Assembly (NCBI GenBank): GCA_032433765.1
Contig: JAVIAB010000008.1
Coordinates: 44,629,606-44,693,605, forward strand
Source of the DNA: Megaustenia siamemsis
Taxonomy: Eukaryota > Mollusca > Gastropoda > Stylommatophora > Ariophantidae
DNA length: 64,000 nucleotides
Direction: 5' to 3'
Both the position numbers and the translations under genes were made by a program. This document shows, piece by piece, positions 1 through 11,615 of the stretch; position 1 is the stretch's first letter; every line of letters starts with the position of its first letter. Under the pieces are notes generated by a model. The model searched no databases. It was not told where the DNA came from and worked only from the letters and a program-made list of their open reading frames with translations.

Positions 1-75
1 CTTCTCTTCCGTCTTCTTCTTTTCTCTTTCTTCTTCTTCTCCTTCTCCTTCTCTTCCTTCTTTTTTTCCTCCTTT
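1..75. repeat. Pyrimidine-rich simple sequence
   Basis: Almost pure CTT/CTC/TTC tract at the left edge of the window. It is low-complexity sequence; no gene is seen. Confidence 0.8.
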
Positions 76-615
76 TCTTTTCCACATAAAGCTGAGGGCC
101 ATTGAGGAATTAGGTCCGACAGACCTCGTCGAACTACCCGATTCTTTTCTATCTTCAGTTAATATTTGCCCATTCTTTTATGTTATCTTCTCAACTCTCG
201 TGAATGTCATGTTTCTCTAAAAAACAAATGACTATTTTGAGAAAAGAACTAAAATATTGTCTTTCTGGTGCAAATTAAACTTATCATCTGTTACCACTGC
301 TAAGCGATAAAGTGTTCGAAACATCATCATACCAAGTTTAAACTGCATGAGATGTGGTGGAAAAGTTCACTTCCTCTCTCCTTCCCAGAGCATACATCTG
401 ACACTCTTTTAAAGTGCCTGGGTGAACACAACGAGAGACTCTTTTTTTAGGCCCGGAGTATATATTTTATTTTCTTAAGAGACACTAGAGCCTGGAACCT
501 TCAACCCGAAGGATGAGTGAGCTAATCACATCGCCATTAGGTCGTCAGTGGAAGGCCTAAACAACAACTTCAACAACCGACATCAAGCTGGTTGACATCC
601 AATTAAAAAACAAGA
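76..615. other. No gene recognised
   Basis: Ordinary AT-rich non-coding sequence. I see no long ORF, no recognised domain and no clear repeat between the pyrimidine tract and the following 18-bp array. Confidence 0.5.
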
Positions 616-621
616 CCTTAC

Positions 622-1045
622 CATTCAGAATCGTCTCAAAGGAGAGAATCGTCTTAAGGACCAGAATCGTCTCAAAGGAGAGAATCGTCTTAAGGACCAG
701 AATCGTCTCAAAGGAGAGAATCGTCTCAAAGGAGAGAATCGTCTCAAGGACCAGAATCGTCTCAAAGGAGAGAATCGTCTCAAGGACCAGAATCGTCTCA
801 AAGGAGAGAATCGTCTCAAGGACCAGAATCGTCTCAAAGGAGAGAATCGTCTCAAGGACCAGAATCGTCTCAACACCAGAATCGTCTCAAAGGAGAGAAT
901 CGTCTCAAGGACCAGAATCGTCTCAAAGGAGAGAATCGTCTCAAGGACCAGAATCGTCTCAAAGGAGAGAATCGTCTCAAAGACCAAAATCGTCTCAAAG
1001 GCCAGAATCGTTGCAAAGGCCAGAATCATATCAAGGACCAGAATT
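622..1045. repeat. 18-bp minisatellite in 36-bp pairs
   Basis: Tandem array of an 18-bp unit, GAATCGTCTCAAAGGAGA, alternating with a second 18-bp version in which the last part reads AAGGACCA. The alternation gives a 36-bp higher-order period. The right end decays into AAGGCCAGAATC versions. Because 18 and 36 are multiples of 3, a long minus-strand ORF runs through the array; it is a by-product of the repeat and not a gene. Confidence 0.9.
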
Positions 1046-1284
1046 AGTCTTAAACTCAATGATGCAGGTTGTGAGATTGGATAATTATTATCAAGTTCAG
1101 TGCCTGCTGGCTTATATGATCTTCTCTCATAACTTTCAATGTCAACAGTTAGAATCAATTATGTTGCTAACTGCCTGCAAGCCCTATCTTTCTATCAATG
1201 TCCCCACTTGTGATAGTATAACTCATCTTCTCCTTTACAAATATTTTGTATTTCAGTCAGACTCACTTTTTTTAAGACAGAATA

Positions 1285-1412
1285 TTTATAATACACATAC
1301 AGACACATACATACAAACACACACATACATACAAACACACACACACACATGTATACATTCATACATACATACATGCGCACACGTCCACGCGACCACGTAC
1401 ACACAGACACAC
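1285..1412. repeat. CA/CATA-rich microsatellite
   Basis: Dense ACAC, ACATACATAC and CACACG dinucleotide and tetranucleotide runs. Simple sequence without coding character. Confidence 0.85.
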
Positions 1413-1689
1413 GTTTTATAGAAGTGGGATTTTCAACTGCTACCAGGTGTTAAGTCTACCACAATGTCCCTAAAATATGTTATATTTCATTGAAAAACAT
1501 GGACATTATCACCCTATTCCCCATATTCGCCAATGACGGAAAGGAACCATTTTATCAACTTCACTTTTCTTCTTCACTACCTGTTGCACTCGTTCGGGTC
1601 TCGGGTGAGATAAAAAGTTCTTGTTCTCGCCCTTCTGGCAACCTCAACCATTGTGAGTTCTATATCGTTGTAGTATTTCCCTGGTGTCG

Positions 1690-2045
1690 TTTGATCGTCT
1701 TATTCGGGGCCTGCTTCTTGTTCTTCTCCATCTCCTCTTTTAATATATGCCCTGTATGATAAGAAACGACATGACATTCTCTCCAGATGGGTAAACCGTT
1801 TCATTTGTTGTCTCTGCATGTAATCTAGGACTGGCTCAATGCCCATCCCCTCTTTTATGATCTTGCTTCCGATTCTGTCTGTTCTGTCCAGTCCAAACGC
1901 TTTTCTCAGACATTCTCTGTGGTGACTAGCTTCTTTTATAGCTGTACATTTTGTCTTGCATTTCCCCGTGTATTTTATTTCTGTATATATCAAGATCTTC
2001 GCAATATGTGCCATTTTGGCACGCAATGTTTCTGTTTTTGAGATT
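1690..2045 (-). pseudogene. LINE 3' fragment (reverse transcriptase C-terminal tail)
   Basis: The minus strand translates to the C-terminal tail seen in several non-LTR retrotransposons of this window: a stretch like LGIEPVLDYMQRQQMKRF followed by HLxRMS, a basic region and a GDGEE segment. The same arrangement (LGIxPxxEYIxxQQIKWFGxVxR) occurs near 60,150 on the minus strand. Only the tail survives; reverse transcriptase motifs are absent, so it is a 5'-truncated, dead copy. Family assignment beyond LINE is not possible from this piece. Confidence 0.55.
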
Positions 2046-2049
2046 GTGG

Positions 2050-2095
2050 CTCTGCCCTATGTGCCGTCTTCGGCTCGAAAGGACAATAGATAGAT
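2050..2095 (+). repeat. Retroelement 3' end with GATA tail
   Basis: The sequence CCCTATGTGCCGTCTTCGGC followed by TCGAAAGGACA and then ATAGATAGATA. The same terminus (CCGTCTTCGGCTCGAAAGGACA) stands next to the long GA/GATA microsatellites at 30,650-30,930, and a variant lies near 37,825. It marks a retroelement family that ends in a short GATA tail. Confidence 0.5.
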
Positions 2096-2099
2096 ATAT

Positions 2100-2495
2100 C
2101 AAGAGAGCCGGATTAGGCGTTGGCTAAATAAGCTACAGCTTAGGGACTCACATTCTTTGGGGGACTCAAAAGTTTCCAGAATTTGCTTTTGGGACTGCAC
2201 ATTTAAAAACACAATTGACATTTCCGTTTCAAAATCGCCGCCATTGATCCACGTGGTCGAACATTGTTTAAAAGAAATTGTCTATTACACGATAGGGCTT
2301 TTTTTTTAATTGCCTGGGAGAAGACAAGGAGGAAGGCCAAAATATACTTTGAGAAAATGAACGGAAGCAGAGATAAAAAGGATGGGGAAGACATTGAACG
2401 ATATAAAGAGAATGACAAGAAACAAGGCGCCTTGAAACGTGTTTGTTGAAGGCATTCCCTTCAAAGGGAGTTGTAAAAGAGGAAGAGGATGCTCA
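2100..2495. other. No gene recognised
   Basis: Non-coding sequence. A short plus-strand ORF near 2264-2449 shows no recognisable domain and runs into the start of the next minisatellite. I see nothing else. Confidence 0.4.
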
Positions 2496-2504
2496 GCAGA
2501 GAAA

Positions 2505-3590
2505 ACATATAATCACGAGAAGCTGGACACACATATAAAATCACGAGAAGCTGGACACACATATAATCACGAGAAGCTGGACACACATATAAAATCACGA
2601 GAAGCTGGACACACATATAAAATCACGAGAAGCTGGACAAACATATGAAATCACGAAGAGCTTGACACATAAGAAATCACGAAAAGCTGGACACACATAT
2701 GAAAACACGAAGAGCTGGACAAGCCTATGAAATCACGAGAAGCTGGACACACATATGAAATCACTAGAAGCTGGACACACATATGAAATCACTAGAAGAT
2801 GGACATACATATGAAATCACAAGAAGCTGGACACACATATGAAATCACGAGAAGCTGGACACAGATTTCAAATCACGAGAAGCTGGACATACATATGAAA
2901 TCACGAAAAGCTAGACACACATATGAAATCACTAGAAGCTGGACACATACATGAAATCACTAGAAGCTGGACACACGCATGAAATCACTAGAAGCTGGAC
3001 ACACGCATGAAATCACTAGAAGCTGGACACATACATGAAATCACTAGAAGCTGGACACACGCATGAAATCACTAGAAGCTGGACACACGCATGAAATCAC
3101 TAGAAGATGGACACACATATGAAATCACGAGAAGCTGGACACACACATGAAATCACTAGAAGATGGACACACACATAAAATCACTAGTAGATGGACACAC
3201 AGATGAAATCACAAGAAGTTGGACACACACATGAAATCACGAGAAGCTGGACACACAAATGAAATCACGAGAAGTTGGACACACACATGAAATCACGAGA
3301 AGTTGGACACACACATGAAATCACGAGAAGTTGGACACACGCATGAAATCACGAGAAGTTGGACACACACATGAAATCACGAGAAGCTGGACACACAAAT
3401 GAAATCACGAGAAGATGGACACACATATGAAATCACGAGAAGCTGGACACACAAATGAAATCACGAGAAGATGGACACACACATGAAATCACTAGAAGCT
3501 GGACACACACATGAAATCACTAGAAGATGGACACACAGATGAAATCACAAGAAGCTGGACACACACATGCCATCACGAGAAAAGTAACGC
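2505..3590. repeat. 28-bp minisatellite
   Basis: About 38 copies of a unit close to TGAAATCACGAGAAGCTGGA plus CACACATA (28 bp). The first units are 25-28 bp and read ATAAAATCACGAG. Variants CACTAG, AGATGG and AGTTGG are clustered, which indicates local expansion of sub-blocks. Confidence 0.95.
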
Positions 3591-3764
3591 AAATATAATT
3601 CAGTATAGCCGAAAAATACATATAATCATAATGTGACATGAACACACATATTTTAAACTTCAGTCTTCTTGATCAGGATTCTTAAATTGTCATATTCTCA
3701 CCTTGCTCCCTTGTTATTATGATCAACTTTTGTGAGAGGTATTTTTAAAAATCAATTTGTTTTG

Positions 3765-3850
3765 TGTTTGACCCCAGATGAAGACCTTTGCGACCAAAAC
3801 GTTGGTTTGTTCAGTCTCGTTATATACCAGTATATCTGTGGCACACGATT
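3765..3850 (+). repeat. Penelope-like element terminus (relic)
   Basis: Contains CAGATGAAGACCTTTGCGAC followed by CAAAACGTTGGTTTGTTCAGTC. This matches the terminal block of the Penelope-like element at 59,050 (CTGATGAAGGCC...GAAACGTTG...AGTCTGTGTC) in order and spacing. In the literature this block of Penelope-like elements carries a hammerhead-ribozyme-like core. Here the core is decayed: CAGATGA instead of CTGATGA and AAAA instead of GAAA. Confidence 0.5.
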
Positions 3851-4240
3851 CCTTTTACTTTTCTTATGAATTAACTGAAACGTGTTTTGATAAATTAATG
3901 CTAAATTAACAATTGCTAGTAATCATTTGACACAGCTGAAGCGCATTAAAATGTAGAAGATAGCCACACACAGCAAGCCAGAACTGACCAAGATTCTTCC
4001 GTATCTTTATGAATCAGTACCGACAACAGATTATTCAACATGATAAAGACAGGAAACATTAAACAGGGAAGATAAACCCGGTCCAAACATATATATTCTT
4101 CAATGTATGAAACAAAATGAAGAATCCAAGATGTCTACAGCACTTGGACTGAACTGTGGTGATGAATCATATCTCAGTACTTACGTCTGAATCACTGACA
4201 TGCAAGATTACAATAACCAACTTCACCACATATGGGCGTG
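3851..4240. other. No gene recognised
   Basis: AT-rich sequence between the Penelope-like relic and the next array, with no ORF or repeat I can identify. Confidence 0.4.
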
Positions 4241-4254
4241 AACTACAACATTGC

Positions 4255-6450
4255 AGCAATCAAAATCACCTCCCAGTAGTAGGTATGAACTACATCACCT
4301 CCCAGTAGTAGGTATGAACTACATCACCTCCCAGTAGTGGGCATGGATTACATCACCCCCCAGTAGTAGGTATGAACTACATCACCTCCCAGTAGTAGGT
4401 ATGAACTACAACATTTCAACAACCAACATCACCTCCAAGTAGGAGGTATGAACTACATCACCCCCCAGTAGTAGGTATGAACTACAACATTTCAACAACC
4501 AACATCACCCCCCAGTAGTAGGTATGAACTACATCACCCCCCAGTAGTAGGTATGAACAACATCATCTCCCAGTAGTAGGTATGAACTACATCACCTCCC
4601 AGTAGTAGGTATGAACTACATCACCTCCCAGTAGTAGGTATGAACTACATCACCTCCCAGTAGTAGGTATGAACTACAACATTTCAACAACCAACATCAC
4701 CTCCAAGTAGGAGGTATGAAATACAACATTTCAGCGACCAACATCACCTCCCAGTAGTAGGTATGAAATGCAACATTTCAGCGACCAACATCACTTCCCA
4801 GTAGTAGGTATGAAATACAACATTTCAGCAACCAACATCACCTCCCAGTAGTAGGTATGAATTACAACATTTCAGCGACCAACATCATCTCCCAGTAGTA
4901 GGTATGAACTACAACATTTCAACAACCAGCATCACCTCCCAGTAGGAGGTATGAAATACAAAATTTCAACAACCAACATCACCTCCCAGTAGGAGGTATG
5001 AAATACAACATTTCAGCGACCAACATCACCTCCCAGTAGGAGGTATGAAATACAACATTTCAGCTACAAACATCACCTCCCAGTAGGAGGTATGAAATAC
5101 AACATTTCAGCAACCAACATCACCTCCCAGTAGGAGGTATGAAATACAACATTTCAGCGACCAACATCACCTCCCAGTAGGAGGTATGAAATACAAAATT
5201 TCAACAACCAACATCACCTCCCAGTAGGAGGTATGAAATACAATATTTCAGCGACCAACATCACCTCCCAGTAGGAGGTATGAAATACAACATTTCAGCT
5301 ACAAACATCACCTCCCAGTAGGAGGTATGAAATACAACATTTCAGCAACCAACATCACCTCCCAGTAGGAGGTATGAAATACAACATTTCAGCGACCAAC
5401 ATCACCTCCCAGTAGGAGGTATGAAATACAAAATTTCAACAACCAACATCACCTCCCAGTAGGAGGTATGAAATACAATATTTCAGCGACCAACATCACC
5501 TCCCAGTAGTAGGTATGAAATGCAACATTTCAGCGACCAACATCACTTCCCAGTAGTAGGTATGAAATACAAAATTTCAACAACCAACATCACCTCCCAG
5601 TAGTGGGTATGAAATACAACATTTCAGCGACCAACATCACCTCCCAGTAATAGGCATGAACTACAAGATTTCAGCAACCAACATAACCTCCCAGTATTAG
5701 GCATGAACTACACCATTTCAGCGACCAACATCACCTCCCAGTAGTAGCTATGAAATACAACATTTCAGTAACCAACATCACCTCTTAGTAGTATGTATGA
5801 ACTATAACAATTCAGCAACCAACATAATATCACAGTAGTAGACATAAACTATAACATTTCGGGCAATATACATAACCTAACAGTAGTAGGTATGAACTAT
5901 AACATTTCAGCAACCAACATCACCTCCCAATAAAGCATGAAATACAACATTTCAGCAACCAACATCACCTCTTAGTAGTAGGTATGAACTACAACATTTC
6001 GGGCAACCAACATAACCTAACAGTAGTAGTTATGAACTGCAAAATTTCAGCAACCAACATAATCTCCCAGTAGTAGGTATGAACTGCAACATTTAAGCAA
6101 CCAATATAATCTCTCAGTAGTTGGTATTAACTACAACATTTCAGCGACCAACATCACACCCCCCCCCCCCCAGTAGTAGGTATGAACTACAACATTTCAG
6201 CAACCAACATCACCTCCCAGCAGTAGGTATGAACTGCAACATTTCAGCAGCCAACATAATCTCTCAGTAGTAAGTATGAACTACAACATTTTAGCAACTA
6301 ACATCACCTCCCAGTAGTAGGTATGAACTGCAACATTTTAGCAACCAACATAATCTCACAGTAGTAGGTATGAACTGCAACATTTTAGCAACCAACATAA
6401 TCTCCCAGTAGTAGTTATGAACTACAACATCACCTCCCATTAGTAGTCAT
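4255..6450. repeat. 47-bp/29-bp minisatellite with 235-bp higher-order block
   Basis: The basic 29-bp unit is CATCACCTCCCAGTAGTAGG plus TATGAACTA. The longer 47-bp version adds an insert ending ACATTTCAGCAACCAA. From about 4960 to 5480 five 47-bp units form a 235-bp higher-order repeat: the variant AAATTTCAACAACC recurs near 4961, 5196 and 5431. Toward the right end the units diverge (CTCAGTAG, TTAGCAAC) and a run of about 14 C occurs near 6160. Confidence 0.95.
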
Positions 6451-6689
6451 CATGAAAACAGACAAACCAGCCAGGCCAGGTAAGGACTCCAAGAGGGAGA
6501 CAATAAATAACTCTTGCTAATTTCGGAGGCACTCAGCTAAAAATGCATGTATACTATGTATAAAAATACGCAGTTTGCTATCTATCGCAACACAACGCCC
6601 TTTAACGTCCTTTGAAAGACGTATTTTTAGTGAGGGACAAAAGTCGTTTACCAAAGCAGGACAAGTAGAAGACCAAAAGACACACACAC

Positions 6690-6990
6690 AAAATAATAAT
6701 ATAACTGTAACATCGTGAGCTGTGTTTTTCATCCGGATCATGTTTTGATATTCTCATTGCGATGAATGATGATATCGTATGGCGAAGGACAGTTCATTTG
6801 TGTTCACTTTCAGTGCCGCTTGGCCTTATGTATTTTGCGTGTGCTGTAGCTGCTATGATGGGGACTGCAGCTGCCTTTTTTTATTTGCATCCTTCAATGA
6901 GATGTGTTTTAATTCGGATGATTCCACTGGCACGATCGGTTGAGCAGTTATGGATTTTAATTCGTTTGCAGTGATACCGAGGCCTTTGAC
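6690..6990 (-). repeat. Unclassified dispersed repeat, copy 1
   Basis: Read on the minus strand this matches 52,027-52,260. Shared blocks are CTGCAAACGAATTAAAATCC, CATAATTGCTCAACC, GTAATCATCCGAATTAA and ATACGATATCATCATTCATC. The last block also begins the copy at 41,107. A short plus-strand ORF at 6762-6974 lies inside it but is not preserved in the other copies. I cannot assign a class; a non-autonomous transposon is one option. Confidence 0.6.
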
Positions 6991-6999
6991 TAACTATAA

Positions 7000-9160
7000 C
7001 CATAATCAATATACCTGGGAAATTATGTTGGTTGCTGAAATGTTGTAGTTCATACCAATATAATATTTTGTTCTGTAGCCGATAATAGAACAAGACTGGC
7101 AGTACGTTTCGTTTTGCAACATACACATATGTTTACAGTATTCATTACAGTGGTTTCTCTGTACACTAAAGATACGCACACACCTGGTTGAGAATCGCTG
7201 TGCTAGATCATAATCTTCATCATCAGTATCGCTTGTAGTTAAACGTGCATTTCTGATCAATAGAAGCTTTATAACTGGCCTTGAAATAAATACAAAAAAA
7301 ATAGTCGTCCTTTTACACTCTTATAAACTTTAGCATCTTATTTCCATCTATCCATTCTCCATCCAAAAAATCTACCCACCAACCTATCCATCCATCCATC
7401 GATCGATATGTCTGTCCTTCTGCCCGTCTTTCGTCTATCTGCCTGTCTATCTATCTCATTCATATAACAAATAATATACATATACCCCCCCTTCCCCACA
7501 AATACATTAGGAAGCATTACATGAACGTGTGCTACAAATACAAATACTCATCCACACACCGATTATTTTTTTTTTTAAATCACTTATGAACATAAACCCT
7601 ATCCATCGCCATCGTCCTCTTTCTTATTATCTCTGTATTCATCGCTTTTGGCTGCTCCTGTTGAGTATTTCTAAAATTGCTGCCAGCAGAAGATATTAAA
7701 CAACAAGTAGCGCACATACCTCATGATAATCTGCAAATCGCAATACAAAATACTCATACCATTCTAATTAGAGTACCTTCAAATGGTACAACACGAGAAC
7801 CACTGTAGTAAATCCTGCTGAAGAACAATACCACTAGAGACTCTCAGGAAAGACGCGAACTAACGCTGAGAGATAAAAGCTGTGTTCAGGTATGTGGAGC
7901 AGGAAGTTTGTTAAACACGTTTATTTATATTTCACATTATCTGTTTCAGCAAAGAGATCGTGAAAAAGAAGTGAAACTTCCACCTTTTCACGTGTATGTC
8001 TTTAACATCTACCTGCGCCTGTTATTTTCTCCTCACTATTTATTATTCCGCCATCTCACACTTTCGTTTCTTCCAATCGATTCCGGCTCTCCTGCTAGGC
8101 CGTGGGAAAATCTAAATATAGACCCGCGAGGATATTATTAGAGCGTTTTGACTGGGCCAGAGAAGAGGCTTAGAATCGATTTTCGTGGAAGATGGAACAA
8201 AGAAGTGTCTAAGAAGCTCGTGGAATCGATCTGGAAGCCAGCAATGGTCGGTATGGCCCTAAAGATATGTTGTCGTAATGAGCGATGCACTGTTCAATAA
8301 GAATACAGTAATCGGCTTTCTCGTGTGGGAATGGTTACTTAACTTTTAAGACGCTCTCCAGTCTCCACGAGTTATTGTCCCTTCATTATAATAATATATC
8401 AAAATCAGATGTAAGTTCGCAAATATTAAAAATCGTATTATTATATCATATTCTGCCAAATCCTATCACATCGTTTATCTATATATCATACGCTATTATA
8501 TATTTATAACTATCTTGCCGTAACCTGCATTATCGTTATCTATTATCTTTTATCATGCCATATCTTCGCCTCTAATATACTATGTTAATCTTATCCGGTC
8601 TAGTCTGTCCTATTTAATTATCAAAAATTTGTATCATATCAAACATCTAAATTAATCCATGCTTTCTTAATCTATCCTATCCTGCAGCTGTCATATTTTA
8701 TTCTATGCTATCATAGTGTATCCCATCATCCATCCTATCCTATCCTATCATATCGTATCTTACCCTTATCAAAACGTATTCTACCCTATGATAATTTAAA
8801 CTCTTCTACATTATCCGATCATATCATATTCTATATTATCATGTCTTAGCCAAAACAATAACGATAATTTGGTTGCTGATAATACACCATCTAATTACCT
8901 TGACTTGTATTAGACCGCCCTTGCTACTTCTATTCAGCTGCCCATGAAATTGTCAATATACTTCTGTGGAGAAACAAAAGAACATTCATATAAGCTCCAA
9001 CGATTTATGGCACGTAAATGAATTGTACATACTTTACTACATATTGTTATGATTGGCTCTAATTAAAACTAAATAATTCCTTTCCTTAGTTTATTTTTCA
9101 AAGATGGGTTATCATTTTTCATATATTGACAATTTATTGTCACTTTACTTGCGATAGCGA
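7000..9160. other. No gene recognised; simple-sequence patches
   Basis: AT-rich sequence without convincing ORFs. It contains patches of TCCATCCATCCATCGATCGA near 7390, CTGTCTATCTATC near 7440, and a diffuse TATC/CTATCC-rich stretch from about 8400 to 8850 that looks like an old decayed microsatellite. Short ORFs at 7908-8141 and on the minus strand at 6881-7260 have no recognisable features. Confidence 0.5.
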
Positions 9161-9164
9161 AATG

Positions 9165-9690
9165 TCACCACATGTAAATATATCACCAACACGTCACCAC
9201 ATGTAAATATATCACCAACCCCCCCATTTAAATCTATCACCACCACGTCAACATTCATGTAAATCTATCACCAACACGTTTCCCCATTTAAATCTATCAC
9301 CACCACGCCAACATTCATGTAAATCTATCACCAACACGTCACCACGTGTAAATCAATCACCAACACGTCACCACATGTAAATCTATCACCAACACATCAA
9401 CATTCATGTAAATCAATCACCAACACGTCAACACTCATGTAAATCAATCACCAACACGCCAACATTCATGTAAATCTATCACCAACACGTCACCACGTGT
9501 AAATCAATCACCAACACGTCACCACATGTAAATCTATCACCAACACATCAACATTCATGTAAATCAATCACCAACACGTCAACACTCATGTAAATCAATC
9601 ACCAACACGTCAACATTCATGTAAATCAATCAGCAACACGTCAACACTCATGTAAATCAATCACCAACACGTCAACACTCATGTAAAATA
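9165..9690. repeat. 31-bp minisatellite
   Basis: Unit close to TAAATCAATCACCAACACGT plus CAACACTCATG (31 bp), with 26-bp versions carrying CACCACATG. About 17 copies. The last unit runs directly into the duplicated block described next, and the same 3' part of the unit (CAACACTCATG) reappears at the duplication junction near 11,616. Confidence 0.9.
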
Positions 9691-11615
9691 AACATGCAAT
9701 TGGACCGCTTCTTTCCGCCATTTTTAAAATCGGTGTTTGGCTTTGCGTTTCTATTTCTTTGTTTATTTTATAATAGTATTTGCCAGTCGTGTTGATCTTT
9801 GTCTATATTCTTTTATTGTTAAGGCTTTATTTGTGTCGCTGTTTGTCTCGTCACGTTTTTTAGCTGCTAGATACAATTTCATGTTTACTTTACATGGCCA
9901 CCGCATCTCTACTCCCGGCTACTCTTAGTATTTAATACTTTTATATATTTTATTTTTGTGATTGTCTACGTTAGTTCTTAGATTTTTTGTGAGTAACTCA
10001 CAGTCGGGTCAACTACGAACATTCGCTCGGCAGTGAAGCGAACTTGTAAGTGTTCGTCATAAAAAAAAGTCTGTTGTTCACTTTAACATGTCTGACTAAA
10101 ATAAATATTCCAACTTTTCATGTAGTTAGCAGTAAGTCAATGCAGTATCTATTTTGAAAGAGGACAAAATCAGCTTGTATTTCGTTATGTGTGAACAAAG
10201 AAGCCGTTGATCGGAATTAAACTCAGCATCTTGTCCTTGGTATTCAATTTCACTAAACATATCGTTACAACGGCTTTTTACCACAAATAAAAACGATTGT
10301 CAAAAGAAATGTTGCCTATTTCACTTAACAGCGTATAGGTCATATATAGGTTGTTAGGTCCATGACAAAGCAAGTGTGTAGGTTGTTAGTTGCATGGGTA
10401 AGACAAGCATCAAATAGTCAGTGTCCTGGGTAAGGCAAGCATTCAATAGTCAGCGCCCTTGGTAAGACAAGCATTAAATAGTCAGCGCCCTGGGTAAGAC
10501 AAGCATTAAATAGTCAGCGCCCTTGGTAAGACAAGCATTTAATAGTCAGCGCCCTGGGTAAGACAAGCATTAAATAGTCAGCGCCCTAGGTAAGACAAGC
10601 ATTAAATAGTCAGCCCCCCAGGTAAGACAAGCATTAAATAGTCAGCGTCCTGGGTAAGACAAGCATTAAATAGTCAGCCCCCCAGGTAAGACAAGCATTA
10701 AATAGTCAGCGTCCTGGGTAAGACAAGCATTAAATAGTCAGCCCCCCAGGTAAGACAAGCATTAAATAGTCAGCGTCCTGGGTAAGACAAGCATTAAATA
10801 GTCAGCGTCCTGGGTAAGACAAGCATTAAATAGTCAGCCCCCCAGGTAAGACAAGCATTAAATAGTCAGCCCCCCAGGTAAGACAAGCATTAAATAGTCA
10901 GCCCCCCAGGTAAGACAAGCATTAAATAGTCAGCCCCCCAGGTAAGACAAGCATTAAATAGTCAGCGTCCTGGGTAAGACAAGCATTAAATAGTCAGCCC
11001 CCCAGGTAAGACAAGCATTAAATAGTCAGCCCCCCAGGTAAGACAAGCATTAAATAGTCAGCCCCCAGGTAAGACAAGCATTAAATAGTCAGCCCCCCAG
11101 GTAAGACAAGCATTAAATAGTCAGCGTCCTGGTAAGACAAGCATTAAATAGTCAGCCCCCCAGGTAAGACAAGCATTAAATAGTCAGCGTCCTGGGTAAG
11201 ACAAACATTAAATAGTCAGAGTCCTGGGTAAGGCAAGCATTAAATAGTCAGCGCCCCAGGTAAGACAAGCATTAAATAGTCAACGTTCTGGGTAAGACAA
11301 GCATTAAATAGTCAGCGCCCTGAGTAATGCAAACATTAAATAGTCAGCGCCCTGAGTAAGGCAAGCGTTACATAGTCAGCGCCCTGGGTAAGGCAAGCAT
11401 TACATAGTCAGCGCCCTGCGAAAGGCAAGCATTACATAGTCAGCGCCCTGGGAAAGGCAAGCATTACATAGTCAGCGCCCTGGGTAAGGCAAACTTTAAA
11501 TAGTCAGCGCCCTGAATAAGGCAAGCATTACATAGTCAGCGCCCTTTTTAAGGCAGGCATTACATAGTCAGCGACCAGGAAAGGCAAGCATTACATAGTC
11601 ATCGCCCTGGGTAAG
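9672..11615. repeat. 1.94-kb tandem duplication, copy 1
   Basis: The block starting CAACACTCATGTAAAATAAA recurs exactly 1944 bp downstream at 11,616. It holds about 680 bp of AT-rich unique sequence and then a 32-bp minisatellite. The unique parts differ by only a few bases: TTCTTAGA versus TTCTCAGA, GTCGGGTC versus GTCGGTC. Part of the unique sequence (TGCTAGATACAATTT...TAGTATTTAATA) is related to 23,110-23,185. Confidence 0.9.
10370..11605. repeat. 32-bp minisatellite, array 1
   Basis: Unit GTAAGACAAGCATTAAATAG plus TCAGCGCCCTGG (32 bp), about 39 copies. Sub-variants TCAGCCCCCCAG and TCAGCGTCCTGG alternate in the middle, and the right end switches to AAGGCAAGCATTACATAG. Confidence 0.95.

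Noticed and set aside
625..1158. A 177-codon minus-strand ORF with an ETILV/RRFWSL repeat
   Set aside because: Produced by the 18-bp minisatellite.
6762..6974. A small hydrophobic ORF as a host gene
   Set aside because: It lies inside a dispersed repeat and is not kept open in the copy at 52.0-52.2 kb.
9737..9928. A 63-codon ORF, repeated at 11,681-11,872, considered as a small gene
   Set aside because: The repetition reflects the 1.94-kb duplication. The related fragment at 23.1 kb does not keep the frame.
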